The notes below the pieces were generated by a model. The model made no database searches. It was not told the origin of the DNA and saw nothing but the letters and a program-made list of their open reading frames with translations. Both the position numbers and the translations under genes were made by a program. From positions 162,138-226,137 of the forward strand of contig MU277704.1 in the NCBI GenBank assembly GCA_022385805.1: a stretch of DNA of 64,000 bases, written 5' to 3'. The DNA is from Pilatotrama ljubarskyi. Lineage: Eukaryota; Basidiomycota; Agaricomycetes; Polyporales; Polyporaceae. Positions 47,267 to 58,590 of the stretch are shown piece by piece (positions within the stretch are counted from its first letter, which is position 1; each line of letters opens with the position of its first letter).

Positions 47267-49723
47267 TCAATACGGCCCTCGCGCCTGGTTCGTCGAGACC
47301 CTTGGCGCGTTCTGGTGGTAAGGGTCAAACTCCGTGCTCGCTCCCCGCGGATCGTCGTAGTACGGCGAGTTGAGGCTGAGCGTGCTCGCGTTGGCGCCCC
47401 ACGTCGTGCTCCCGTTAGCCTGTGATAGCGGCATGAACGCGCTCGAGTCAGAACTCCGTAAACCGCCACCAGCACGGGCGCCTGAGGCGACTCCGCCCGC
47501 CCCCCCAGGCGCCGTGCCCATCGGGTAGGAGAGCGACGACGCCTGTTGGGCGGCCGCGCGCCTCCGCCGTGCCATCCAAATGCCGAAACCCGCACCGAGA
47601 ATGCCGACGGCCGCAATCGCCGCGATGATACCCCCTACGATCGCCCCCGTGTGTGACGACGAGGCGCCATTCTTCGAGTTGTCGTTGTTACCTGTCGAAG
47701 CCGAGCTGCCGCTTCCGGACCCGCTGGCGCCGTCCAGACGTACGCTGGCAGGAAGGACGGAAGCAGCCTTCGTCGGCTGCTGCTCGATGTTGCCAGAGCC
47801 CACGATGACCCAAGAACCGTTGCTGGGAATGCCGGACATCGTCACGAACAGCATGGCCGGGCCAGGCTGGAACAGATTGGGGTTAGGAGGCAGCTGAGCG
47901 ACGTGCAGGGTGATCGAGCCGTCGGTGTTAACGGTGTAGGTGTTGTTCAGCTGCATGGCACGCTGACCCATGTTCATCGCGTGAGTCGTCCAGCCACCAC
48001 GGATAAGAACAACGCTGGTGTTGTCAGCGGCATCGTTGGCAGAACCGGAATACGCAGACGCAGGGATGGTGAGGTCGAAGGGGTCGCCACCGTAAGAGAG
48101 CGTGGACGGCGCGCCAGTGAACGTGGGACGGGTAGGAGCTGCGAAGTACGACGGGTAGAAGACCTCGGCCTGGTAGGTCGTGGGGAACACCGCGGTCGTG
48201 TCGACATCGACGTTGGGGTTCGATCCGGCGATAAGAACAGATGCGTCGGGGAGGAGGATAGCAGACGAGTGGTACAGACGGGCGATCTTCGAGGTGTCGA
48301 AGCCAGCAGTCGACCAGCGTTGACCCTTGGGTGCGCGGGGGTTGTAAAGGGCAGGTTGACCGACCGGTGCAGCCGCCAGAGACATGCCATACGGCATCTC
48401 GAGCGTATTGTAAGTACGAGTGGAATATCCAGCAGTGCCGTTCGCGCCACCGTTTACGACGAGCATGGTGAGATCCGGAAGCGCGATAAACTGACCCATG
48501 GTACGACCAACAGGGAGGTCATCATCCTCGACGTACTCGACCGGAGAGTTGTCGGTGGGTTCAGGGGTGATCGTGTGGCACTTGGAGGACGCAGGAATGT
48601 CCCAGGTGTCGGCGAAGGGCCACGAATAGTTACCCCACGACCAGTCGTCCATGTAGATACCACCGCAGAAGATGACGGTCGGGGTGTAGTTGTTCTCGGG
48701 CGTCAGAGGAAGCATCGCGTTGGCACCGGAGGCAGGGTAGACACGGACGATTTGGCCAGGCATGTCAGGAAGATCAGTCTCCTCGTTGGTGAGCGGATCC
48801 CACAGGACTATGTGAAGGTGAGCAAGGGCATCTCGCATCAGGACACGTACGCACCGGTTGAGTAGTTGGCCTGCACGAGCATCTTGCCAGAAGGCATGAG
48901 GTAAGTGAGCGCGTACGCGTTCAGACCCGAAGTCTTGATCATGAAATTCATAACTTGCTGCTGCCTGCCGTTCGCGGGGAAGAACTCGTAGGTAGGGTTG
49001 GCGGCGCCACCCTCGGTCTCGGGGTCAAGGTTGGGGTAGTTCCGGTTGATGTAACCACCGTTGGTGAAACCACCGATCAGGACAATAGTACCATCGCCGA
49101 GGGGCTCGGCGGTAGAGTACCAGCGCTGTGACTGCATGGAGAGCAAGGAGGAGTTATCGAACCACTGACAGTCAGGAGAGCTGAAGTCGTCCGAGCTTGT
49201 GCACGGCTTGAGGATACGAATGGCCTTGGTCCCGTCGAAGTCGCCGAACCGGGTGTCATAGAAACCCTGGTGTGGGTTGTTGGGGTATGTCTGGTCGGAT
49301 ATGTTGCCGCCAGGGCCGATGGCGGCGTTACCACCGAAAGTGGCAAAGGAGCCGTTGGGCAGGTGCATGCCGGATGCGCAGAAGACGTTGGTGACGACGC
49401 CCATCGTCTCGGCCTTCCGGGAGGCGATGTCGTAGACAGCACCCATCGCAGGGAAGTCACCGAACTTGGCCGCGTTGTTTTCTGACTTGTCAAGAATATA
49501 GACCTTCTCCGGATTGCCCAAGAACATCTTTATAGGAAGGGAGGAGGTTAATCGCTGATGAGAGGCGCGCACAACAGTGAAGAAGCAGAAGGAGACGCAC
49601 CATCATCGCGCTGACCTGGGTGTTACCACCATCCTCGAATGAGCCCGCCTTGTGTGTCTGGGCGGCGGCGTATGAGGCCGCTCCCAGAGAGAGCGCCAGC
49701 ACCGATAGCTGGCGGCTGATCAT
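47267..49723 (-). CDS. copper-radical oxidase, glyoxal oxidase family (AA5_1), membrane-anchored
   Basis: Oxidises aldehydes such as glyoxal or methylglyoxal to acids, producing H2O2 outside the cell. It has three exons. The start MISRQLSVLALSLGAASYAA is a signal peptide ending AAAQ. The radical-copper site is complete by comparison with glyoxal oxidase: Cys in TNVFCASGMHLPNGSF, Tyr in QSQRWYSTAEPL, the Tyr-His pair in RLYHSSAILLPDASVLIAGS and His in GGWTTHAMNMGQR. A galactose-oxidase-like carboxyl domain (DUF1929) follows, with LFQPGPAMLFVTMSGIPSNG. Then come a Ser/Gly/Asn linker, a membrane helix (GAIVGGIIAAIAAVGILGAG), RRRR and a cytoplasmic tail rich in Gly, Ser and Asn. The whole is about 780 residues, longer than secreted glyoxal oxidases because of the anchor and tail. 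Confidence 0.95.
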
Positions 49724-49877
49724 GGTGAAAACGAGGTTGAGGGAGGAGGATTAGGACGGCGTAAAACTAGATGGGCGGTCGCTAGGCTAGAGAGAAGACT
49801 ATAAGAACCGCTATACTTCTGTGCGTCCTGGCTGGAAAGTCTAAAGGAGAGTGGGGGACAGAAGCGTGCGGACTGTC

Positions 49878-49901
49878 GTGGTGGTGGTGGTGGTGGTGGT
49901 G
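49878..49901 (+). repeat. GTG microsatellite, eight units
   Basis: A perfect 24-base run of the triplet GTG upstream of the glyoxal oxidase gene, probably in the promoter or 5' leader. Confidence 0.9.
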
Positions 49902-50622
49902 AGGGAAAGGGGAGGGAGAGAGACGGACGGGGTGGTAACGTTGACTGTCCGCAGACGCCAGCAATCCTCCTTATACGGCGCCCCGGCCGCGTGGCAGAGC
50001 TTATGTAACCTCCTGCCGAGCGCGCACACCTCCCGGATTTGGAAATGCACCGCATCCACAGATTTCTCTCGGTCGGCCGCGACCTGAGCTCGACCGCCAG
50101 ACTTGTCTCCCTCGCAGCCGGCGTTGTCCCACTCCCTCTCGTCGTCGTCGCCACCAGAGGCCCGTTCGCACCGTCCAGCTCGACGAAGTCCGGACAAGAA
50201 CAAGAGGTTTCTTGTGCGGTGGGCGCCGGCCGTCGGCAGCAGCCGCAAAATGAAGCCCGGCCTCTTGCGGCCGTGCTCGGCGGGGGGTATATTTAGACCG
50301 TGTGTGTATGAATAGCAGCTGCCCCGTCAGCGCAGCCTTCCAAAGTACAGTGCACCTGCGACTGCACTTCTCCCTCCAACGCCCGCCCATTCCATGTTAT
50401 GGACGACGCGAAGAATCTCGGAGACGACATGTTTCCAAAACATACTGTACTGTACCCTCTGCCCACTACAAACACCGTCTTTTGCGGGTCAGGTGCATGG
50501 CATCGGCTTGTTCAACATACCACTGTCAACCTTGTCCACCGTGTACCACGAACATGCAGGCTTTGGCACAAACGTTTCGGAAGTGCACGTATAATCCCGA
50601 GGCGTGCGCGAGAGGCTATGGA

Positions 50623-51283
50623 TTATCCCTCCGCCGCTTCCTCGACACGGGGAGAAACGGACTCGCCGGACATTCCTCCTGTATTCCACGCACGGAACTC
50701 CTTGACCGCCGTCTGAATCGTCGTCGTCTGCATCTGCTTCTGCGCCCACGCCGAGCCCAGCCGACCATACAAATCTTGACAATCCTCCATCCTTGGATCT
50801 GTTGACCTTCCAGTCCCCACGAAACCCTCACATCAGTGATGGATCATGGGCGGCGTTTGGCAGCTGTCTCTTGGACACTCTTGCCAACCACGATTCCAAT
50901 CAGATCCGTCGATCCGTCGCAGCCGTGCCCCGCGCTCGGCCTGGGCATGTATCATCTGGGACTCAACCTTAACAGTCACATTCCGCTGGAGTGCCACGAC
51001 GATCTGGCACTGTGTACTTATGCTAACTCACCTCCGCCAGCCCGAATCGAATAGCTTGGCCCTTGGTCGCATCGAGAGCGAGAGCGGGAGCTCCCCCGGG
51101 TCGCAGCTGCAGGCGGCTCGCCCGTCCCGTTCGACGTCAACTGCTCCCTTTCTGTATCTGCGATCCGCCTGGTCCTTGAAGGTATCTTCGTTGCAAGCAA
51201 TGTCATCTGACGAGAGCAGGGTTAGAAGGTAGCAGAACTCACCTCTGGGAGCCTAGAACAAACCTCTTGAACTCCGCAGGCCA
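50623..51283 (-). CDS. possible small multi-exon gene, unresolved
   Basis: Several minus-strand segments look exon-like but I could not join them with certainty. The last, ending at 50623, reads MEDCQDLYGRLGSAWAQKQM and continues to SVSPRVEEAAEG before a stop, after a plausible acceptor (CAACAG). Upstream at 51018-51206 are frames starting TLLATKIPSRTRRIAD or, one frame over, FKDQADRRYRKGAVDVERD. A short ATG exon MACGVQEVCSRLPE (about 51240-51283) ends at a good donor (GAG/GTGAGT). No domain is recognised. It could equally be noncoding. Confidence 0.3.
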
Positions 51284-51483
51284 TATTGAGGAGTCCTCGT
51301 GTGACCAGCGCGGATGAGCATGGAAGGGAATAGAATAGCGCTACAGTCTACCATACAAAGCCCGATTACAGAAGTACCTACATAGACACGATGAGCGAGA
51401 AAGCAAGATGCATAGTAAGAGTCAAGAGGCATACGCCCAAGTGGCCAGCGATGAAGCTCGCCCATAAACCCATCCTTCAGCAA

Positions 51484-53212
51484 CTACTCCAGCATCGCGA
51501 CATCATCATACCCCGGCATGCCGCCCCTCCTCCTCTCCCCATTGCCGTTCCCATTCCCGCTTCCATTCCCATTCGGCAACCTCATCAGCACCTCGGCCCA
51601 CGCACAGCACATCCCCGCGATACCCTCATACAAGCTATACGGCCTGTCCGGGACCTTCATCTCGCCCTTCTGCGTCATCCCCTGGTACCCCGTAGCAAGG
51701 TCGGCCAGATGTACCGCGCGCAAGAGCCAGTACTCCTGCTGCAGCTCCTGCGCGCTGTGCGGGCGCCCGCCGTACGGGTCCACTGCCTCCGACACCGCGA
51801 GCAGAGCGTAGACGCTCCCGCTCACTCCATGGCAGAGTCCGACACCCTTCCGCAGAAGCCCGCGCGTGTAAACGAGCTCGCCGGCACGTTGCATCGCAGC
51901 GATTATCGAGGCTCGCAGGGAATCTGACACGGGGCATGTTTTCGGGGATAGGGCCGCGCGCCGCAGGAGCGCGGAGAACAGGATGAGGAAACCTGTTGCG
52001 CCGTGACACCACCTGCTGGAACAGTCAGCGACGATCCTGCAGGAATATGCCATAACAGGTGCCAACGTACTGTATGAGTGCGTCATCGTAATTTTCATCC
52101 ACGCCTATGCTCTTGGATTGCGTCTGTGCAGCGGCTCCATTAGAGATGTGAGCCATATGGCGACCAGCCTTTATAGGCCAGTTCCCTAGCGGATCTTGTA
52201 TTGCAAGTAACCACTCCACGGTGGAGACTATCTTCGACCAGTGGGGTGAAATGATCTTGGAAGGTGCATGGAGGAGTACGTGCAAGATGCCAACTGCGAG
52301 AAGCCAGACCCGCGTCAGCGTACCAGGGTCCCGACACAATTCAGACCAACGCACCTGCTCCATGGGCCGCGCCCAGGTACCGCGAGCCATGCCACTCCCA
52401 CATCAGCGACGGTGCCTTGGCCCTCTCGTCCTCGTCCAGCTCCTGCGCGTACCGCTTCGCGCCGAGCCCGCCGCGCCGAATGATGTCATCCACGAGCGCC
52501 TGGATATTCTCGTCTGAGCAAAGCGAGTCGACTTTCCGCACAACCTTGTCCTTCGGCTTGCCCGCGTGGGTGAGGTAGTCCACCGTGAGCAGCAGCTCCG
52601 ACCGCAGCAGCAGCAGTGCATACAGCAGGCCCGCGCGTCCGTACAGAACCTCGCAGCCCTCTTCGTCGAGCTCCTCCGCTAGGGCGACTTCGAGTGCGCC
52701 CTCGATGAGGTCCGCAGCACCGCGCCAGGTCTCTTGGAGCTCTAGTTCATCGAGGACCTCGGAATCGAGCTTACCGCGACGGGCATGTTTGTTCGCGGCA
52801 GAGTCTGGGTTCTGGCGAAGGTGAAGTTGTCGGACGAGGACGAGGGTAGCTGGGCCGATACTTGTTTCGAGATAGGATACGTGATTGCCATGGCGCGGTT
52901 GATGGAACGGGACGGCGATGAGGGAAGAAGTAGGCGTGCTGGGGAATGATTGTGATGGTATAGCAGCAAAAACGCGCATGTCCATGATAATTTCGCCTGG
53001 TGTGATGGTCTGTCAGGACAAGGTCTAGGGGTTCCGAAGTAGTACGCACCTGCGCTGCCAACATACACTCTCGGGTTCGAGGAAGGGTGCCTGTGGACCC
53101 TTTGAACGTTCTCGATCAAGGCATCGTGTATCCGGTGTCTGACTGCCTTCAGGTCTGTCGGAGGAGCGTTGGTGTGGGGTATGTATCGCGATGTAGGGTT
53201 TCTCGTGGACAT
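51484..53212 (-). CDS. LanC-like protein (LANCL family)
   Basis: Eukaryotic relatives of bacterial lanthionine cyclases. Mammalian LANCL proteins add glutathione to dehydroamino acids in damaged proteins. The start at 53210-53212 gives MSTRNPTSRYIPHTNAPPTD, joined after one intron to an exon containing MDMRVFAAIPSQSFPSTPTS. Alpha-toroid motifs follow: EVLYGRAGLLYALLLLRSEL, WEWHGSRYLGAAHGAGALVG, IQWCHGATGFLILFSALLRR, RKGVGLCHGVSGSVYALLAV and SLYEGIAGMCCAWAEVLMRL. The zinc ligands are Cys of WCHG and Cys-His of GLCHG. An Asn/Gly repeat (NGNGSGNGNGNGE) precedes the end GMPGYDDVAMLE. It has four to five exons and about 560 residues. Function here is inferred from the family. Confidence 0.93.
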
Positions 53213-53681
53213 TGGTGAACGGCGGATGCGAGAATCGGGGCTTTGCGAGAATCGGGGCTTTGTAAAGGACGTAGGTGGTAGGTTGAAATAGGGCAGGGGA
53301 GGGCACCGGGCGCACCGAGTGCGCAGGAGAGGGAGTCTAGACTGACGTCAGTCTCATCGCCCACACGCGCTGCTTACTACCGCCAGCTCTGGTCATCGAC
53401 GCCCAATGAACCCCTAGAAACGTTCGCATTCGGTCTCACTCCCGGGCAGTCCGACGGTAACGGAGGACATCATCGTTCTATGAACGTTCGCGGGGCCTGG
53501 AGAAAGTTCGAGTTGGACCACCGGTGTATTGCTCAGGACGTGAGACATCTGTTGTTGTTTATGCTGCGTCGTGAGCAAGGCAAGCGGACTGGGCAGGGGT
53601 CGGACAAGAGCCCGGCATGTGCTGCAGTGATTTATTCACGAGGAACTGTGAGGTCGAAGGCAAAAGGGTGAAAGCAAGTTA
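53213..53681. other. LANCL upstream region
   Basis: Promoter side of the LANCL gene. Includes a local direct repeat GAGAATCGGGGCTTTG at about 53230-53262. No gene is seen. Confidence 0.4.
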
Positions 53682-54281
53682 GTGCACGGGAAAATAGACC
53701 TTCGCCCTATTTTACTGGGGTGATTAACCGGTCAAGCAGGGCAGGTGGGATGGGCTCCGGATTAACGCATGTAAAAGACGGTAAATTACACGGGCGCTAA
53801 TTGACGCTGAACAATATGTAGACCAGGGCTCAAGGCGTAAATGACGGCACGAAACAGTGTCAGAACTTATAAACGGCCAATGCGACTTCATCCAGTGTGT
53901 TTCAAAAGGTCGCACGTCTGTACTGTGCATCGTGGCTTTGCGAGCTGCGACCCCATGGGCGTGCTAGTTAAACAGCGCTGGCACTTTGACCAGAGGCGCC
54001 GGTACCGATCGGGAGCTATACGGTAAACTTGACCAGCGGCCGTGGCAGCGGGGAGTGTCAACTCGGATCTGCAGGACAAATGGGGTCAATCACTGGCAGA
54101 GGGGCCAGAATCCCGCTGAATTCCATCATATGCATTGGCCTTCAGCTCTGCATGAGGTATGCCTGATTTACCCTGTTTGACATGGCGGATTCGGGTCCTC
54201 TGAGATCTACATGTCATTGACCGTAAATCACAACGGCTAATTAGCCCTCAGCTAATCAGCCCGGCCTATTTTCCCGCGCAC
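53682..54281. mobile_element. 600-bp element with 19-bp TIRs and TA duplication
   Basis: The ends are inverted repeats GTGCACGGGAAAATAGACC (53682-53700) and its partner GTGCGCGGGAAAATAGGCC (reverse complement of 54263-54281), which differ at two bases. The dinucleotide TA flanks both sides (53680-53681 and 54282-54283), as in Tc1/mariner or pogo transposons. The interior has no transposase frame. Subterminal GCTAATTA/GTAAATTA words recur near both ends. Confidence 0.72.
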
Positions 54282-55176
54282 TACCGCTCTCGTTGGCCGG
54301 TCTAGGAGGTCTGGTGCCAATGCGGCGGGGTCAATAGAACATGCGCTTTCAGTATAACGTTCCACGCACGTTATCGGAATCTATACATACTCAGTAGCCA
54401 GCGCTGGGTTGCATACAGGTTCACAACGTTTCCACCTGGCGTTGTGGATATGGTTGTCTTCCAAGTACTGTAGCACGGAAGGAATAAGCGCCCTCCCCGG
54501 GAGATCGACTGTCGCAAACGCCGCCGCTCCAAGCTAGACTTCAGCTTCAAGCTTCAAATCTCAGAGTTGTCTCAGAGGCAAGTCAATGGCGTGAGCCCAG
54601 GGGGATGGCACGAGTGAACTCGCTTGCAAGCATGCATATCAATGTCATGGCTTTGCCTTGCATAGCTAGCTCGTACGTCTTTCTTTCTCTTCTACGAGGC
54701 AATGACACCTACACCGTAAGCCGCAATCCCGACATACACCGTAACAGTGATCCCTGGTAGGCCGCATCCAATGTCAACGGATACCTCCTCCACGCTAGCC
54801 AGCTTTCAAGCGGGACGTTCAGGCGATTGGTACGCTACCATAACATTAAATTACCCCGCAAGAAGCAACTGCGGGGGTCAATTTTAGTAATGAAACGCTG
54901 AACGCTCATTCCGACTACTTTCGTAGCTTTTGTACATGCTCAATCCATCACCTGCGGAAGTGACGCCTGCGACTGGATGAAGACCACGGTATATTGTTCC
55001 TGTAGCATGAGTCGTCGCAGTAAGCGAGACCCCATCGCAACGAATCCGACATGAACAGCATACTCGGCGGTATCACAACGCGGCGCAAACGAGGGGTCAC
55101 CGGCGTTCTCCCGCACGCATGCGGTCAACTAGTACGGAACAGTCTGAGAAAAGAACATACTTGGTTCAACGAGAAC
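54282..55176. other. about 0.9 kb intergenic region
   Basis: I see no gene or element between the TA-flanked transposon remnant and the F-box gene. It should hold the F-box 3' untranslated region. Confidence 0.4.
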
Positions 55177-56658
55177 TCACCTGGAGTCCAGGAGGACCCT
55201 ACCCTTCACATGGCACGCCGAACAGCTGCTGTGCTTGAACATATAATGCGTCGACCTGAGCATAGACCCCAGCAGAGTCCCCTCGAAGTACGGCTCCGGA
55301 GCGTCGTCCGTCTGCATCACGATGATCCTCTCCACCACTCTCGGCGGGATGTCTTCAGGGGGCGGCAGCGGGCCTTGCCTCGGGTCCACCTTGACTTCGT
55401 CCAGACAGAGTTCCAGCTCCCTCAGCTCCGGCAAGACGTCCGGGTTCTTGTAGAGCATCGTCACGACGTCCTCTGCCTTCCAAACGCTCCCGACGCCCAG
55501 CATGCGGAGGCGCGAGAACGGCTCAAGCACCGCCTTCCAATCGAGGTCGAAGAGGAGGACGTGTGGCGCCGTGTGCAGCTCCAAATGAAGAAGAGAGGAG
55601 GGCTCGATGACGCGGGGCAGTTCCAGCAGAGCGACCGGTAGCGCCTCAGGCAGCGCTTCGCCGCAGTCGGGAAAGATGACAGTCCACGCCTCCGGCTGCT
55701 GCGCGTGCTCGTCTGGCGAGCCCATGAAGGTCAGAGGACCGTCCTCTGTGTGACCTGCGAACAGCTGCAGAGCGCAGGTATGCCGGATCATCGGGACCGT
55801 CGCTTGGTGGTCCTCCGGGAGAATCCCCAGGAGCACTCCAGCCTGCTCCGGTTCCCACATCGCCTCCCCGACACGAGCGAGAACGGTCAGCTGCGCCTCG
55901 GCGGGTATCGTAACGTGACTGAGGAACAGCTTGATGTCCTCGAACGTCTCGTTCAGCTCGACGTGGCGAAGCTTGGACAGGATAGCGTGCGCAGTAGTCG
56001 CGTTGTCGACGGACATGCAGGGTGGGAGCGCGTCATGCAAGACGAGGTTTTCGAGAGCCGGAAACGCATCGAGGGCCGTTAGGAGGTCGTACTGGGCTAC
56101 GTCGTCTCCCGGGTGGACGGCGTGCCACACCTGGTTCAGCAATAGCTCTGCCACTCCCGGCATCTTGTGCTTCGGACGCGGGAGGATCTGGGTCGCCCGT
56201 AACGAGTGAAGGGATGGAAAGGCCGGAGGATCCATCACCAACTTGGGCGCCTCGGACGCTAGACAATGGAGCGCCAACGAGTGGATGGTGTGCGAGACCG
56301 CTTCCAGTCGTCTCTGGAGATCGGTGGTTTGTTCAGGGGAGAATCGTAAGGAAAGAGAGCGTATTCGAGCGGCATGTGGTTGCAGCGTATCGAACAGCGG
56401 CCCGAAGTCTACGGAATGAACGTCGAGTGAGAGATCCAAGTCCAAAGCCTCGGAGCGCTCCAAGAGCGTTGCAAAGCGATCGGGGTCGCACCTCTCGTCG
56501 ATGGCCAGTTTGGCCCACAGGATGGGTGCGGTAATTGCGACCTCGTACCATCGGCGGCAGACCGATAGTACGCGGGTCCATGATGTAGGGTGGTCGTCGC
56601 GGAGTAAGAGAAATACTGCAAGAAGGAGCTCCGTTGGGAGGTTATCCATATGCGCCAT
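55177..56658 (-). CDS. F-box protein, tandem copy 1
   Basis: Intronless frame of 493 residues starting MAHMDNLPTELLLAVFLLLR. The F-box-like motif occupies residues about 5-50 (PTELLLAVFLLLRDDHPTSW, then RVLSVCRRWYEVAITAPILW). F-box proteins recruit substrates to SKP1-cullin ubiquitin ligases. The rest is an irregular leucine-rich region (LRSLSLRFSPEQ, LRHVELNETFEDIKLF, LRMLGVGSVW) as in the large F-box families of Agaricomycetes. The carboxyl end has a Cys pair (SCSACHVK). It aligns over its full length with the gene at 58591-60066, and its 5' flank, which seems to contain a spliced leader (donor near 56758), also aligns. The partner substrate is unknown. Confidence 0.88.
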   Translation of the reverse strand: MAHMDNLPTELLLAVFLLLRDDHPTSWTRVLSVCRRWYEVAITAPILWAKLAIDERCDPDRFATLLERSEALDLDLSLDVHSVDFGPLFDTLQPHAARIRSLSLRFSPEQTTDLQRRLEAVSHTIHSLALHCLASEAPKLVMDPPAFPSLHSLRATQILPRPKHKMPGVAELLLNQVWHAVHPGDDVAQYDLLTALDAFPALENLVLHDALPPCMSVDNATTAHAILSKLRHVELNETFEDIKLFLSHVTIPAEAQLTVLARVGEAMWEPEQAGVLLGILPEDHQATVPMIRHTCALQLFAGHTEDGPLTFMGSPDEHAQQPEAWTVIFPDCGEALPEALPVALLELPRVIEPSSLLHLELHTAPHVLLFDLDWKAVLEPFSRLRMLGVGSVWKAEDVVTMLYKNPDVLPELRELELCLDEVKVDPRQGPLPPPEDIPPRVVERIIVMQTDDAPEPYFEGTLLGSMLRSTHYMFKHSSCSACHVKGRVLLDSR

Positions 56659-57514
56659 TATGCTTCTTCATAAGACGGAGGGCTGAAAGTATTGTTCAGT
56701 ATGTTGGCCACATAGGTAACGGCAGAAACTCGACCGTCTGTGTGTCCTGTGCATACCTTGAATGTTGGCACTGGCAGTGCGCTAATGCAGGTCGGTACGA
56801 CGGCGTTTGGAGACCTGTACAAGACAGCGAAATCCATGTACCTTGAAGCCAAACTCCAAGACCAAGATCGCCGCTATGATGATATGAGATTGAACGGATG
56901 CACATCCGAGATCTATACTGAACTACGTACTCGAGAATGTCTGATGCGAGCCTGTGGGAGGTTTTTGGACAAATGGTAGCCGACGTGAAGACTCGGGTGC
57001 GGGTGAGCAACGTAGGGGAAGAGAACGAAAGGACACCTGGTCGATCCCTCGGATGGAAACGCCATATGTACGAGGCGGACGGGGGTGGTCGTGTGTTGTG
57101 CACAGCGTCGGGCGTCGGTGCGTCATTCCTTACCTAGCCTGTTCCGACAACGTGGCTCTCGATGACAGCCTCGCCCCCACAGCCAACCTTTCTGCGCTGT
57201 GGACAGCACCCGCCCGCAACATATCTAAAGGACAGACGTTTCGCCCGTACACAACACCGAAAAAGCGCGGAGGAGGGGAACGCCTGATCAAACAATCTCC
57301 CTTCCGCCGTCCAGTTCTCCGAGCAACAAGCGCCCACGGACGGCATCGAATAGCGCGGCACGTGCGACATACTCAAGCCAGGCGTTCGGAAGGATCCATG
57401 ACGCCGCGCAGCATACTATAGCTAGTTACGGTACGAGAAGTCAGAGCCTGTCCAGGTCCAGAGTACGACGGTGGTGAGCGCGTGCGGCAGCTATCGTCCA
57501 CCGTGAGCACCATG
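56659..57514. other. F-box copy 1 upstream region (duplicated)
   Basis: Aligns in blocks with 60067-60670, for example TGTGCATACCTTGA at about 56748 and 60150, and TCCCTCGGATGGA at 57046 and 60285. Noncoding as far as I can see. Confidence 0.5.
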
Positions 57515-57855
57515 AAACCAGAGCTCAAGCAACAGCGAGGACGTGGTCAAAGTCAAGTCAGGCGTTCCGAGTCCGTCGTGCTTGCACTTCGCGACGTCTG
57601 CCTAGGGGAGACTAGCGTCCCGAGCCAAGTGACCTGTTACACAATACCACACGCCGTCGTTAGCACCGCAACGCTCCACGACCCAGTAACGAGCTTTTGA
57701 ATTTCGCCAACTTTTCGGATCCAACCCAGGGACCGCCTCGATCCCGACGTTCTCCCCTCGCACCCGATGCCGCCCAAAAGTTTGGCTCGCCGCGCCCGTC
57801 CCATAGAGCCTTGCGGCCGCCTTCTCCCATACCCCGAAGTTTTCGGCCTTTGCGG
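57515..57855 (-). pseudogene. sedolisin (S53) carboxyl-terminal relic
   Basis: The minus-strand translation reads AKAENFGVWEKAAARLYGTG then AASQTFG, then jumps to NVGIEAVPGLDP and a decayed WVVERCGANDGVWYCVTGHL. The intact protease at 60750-63088 reads [27 protein letters not shown], then about 45 residues absent here, then [12 protein letters not shown]. The catalytic serine in GTSAASP is replaced by Gly (GTGAASQ), and the calcium-binding end is not in frame. No start or upstream domains are present, so this is a truncated dead copy on the same strand, downstream-side neighbour of F-box copy 2. Confidence 0.85.
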
Positions 57856-58590
57856 ATTCGTTACAGCAGAGTGCAGAACAATAGACCGCAGCCCAAAATC
57901 CGTGCTCAGATCCGCGTAGACACTGCTCGCCCACGACAGGAAGTGTAACGTTGCCCGCACCACTCCATCCCCTCAAAGGTGGAGGACGATGGGGCGACAC
58001 CTCCAAACAGAGTGCCTCGTGCACCGTTTAAGGCAATGATCTCCGTCGGATCGTGGGGTAGCCTGAGCGTGAGTTTCTGACCATGGTCTATCGTTTTCCA
58101 CCTTGCTGTAAGAACCTATCACCAGACACGTTCGACCTGGCAGCCGGGCGTTTGTGGCCTTGTCGAGCAGGAAGGAAGCGAGGGCGCAGAAGATACGCAG
58201 AGGCTGCGAACTTTGAATGGTTGGGACCCTCCCATATGGGTGCGAAATTTGTCCGGAGCCGTAGCCTCACTAACCGTCCACGGACGTGGTTTCGGTTGAC
58301 GCCTTCGTGCAGCCACGCCACTGTACTGCTAGTACTTCTCATATCACTCTCCTGCAGGCGTGGAGCGGAGTCTACGACTACAATGAGATGGCAGAAACCA
58401 CGACTTGAGTAATCTAAGCGGCCTCGATTGAGCGAACTCGAGCCTCCCATCACATGAAACGGACAAGAACGACGTACGGAGTAACACGACTAGGCGCATA
58501 GAAAGGGAGACTGGCGTCTCCCGTATGCCTGCGCTCAGCTATCGAACGGGTTGAACGACACGAAGGTCACGATGGCACGATGAGAGTGAC
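57856..58590. other. intergenic, relic to F-box copy 2
   Basis: About 735 bp. I do not see the missing upstream parts of the sedolisin in this stretch, nor another gene. It holds the 3' flank of F-box copy 2. Confidence 0.4.

Larger units (their letters stand above)
49724..51483. other. about 1.8 kb intergenic region with a GGT microsatellite
   Basis: Contains the glyoxal oxidase promoter, an eight-unit GTG/GGT repeat at 49878-49901 (about 155 bp upstream of its start codon) and a possible small gene on the minus strand at 50623-51283. A TATATTTA sequence at 50287-50294 is far from any called gene. Confidence 0.45.

Noticed and set aside
47903..48865. 320-codon plus-strand open frame opposite the glyoxal oxidase
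   Set aside because: It is a low-complexity Arg/Gly/Val-rich mirror of the well-supported minus-strand gene, a common effect in GC-rich DNA.
53213..53290. Direct repeat GAGAATCGGGGCTTTG as a transposon terminus
   Set aside because: It is a local two-copy repeat a few bases apart with no inverted partner, more likely replication slippage.
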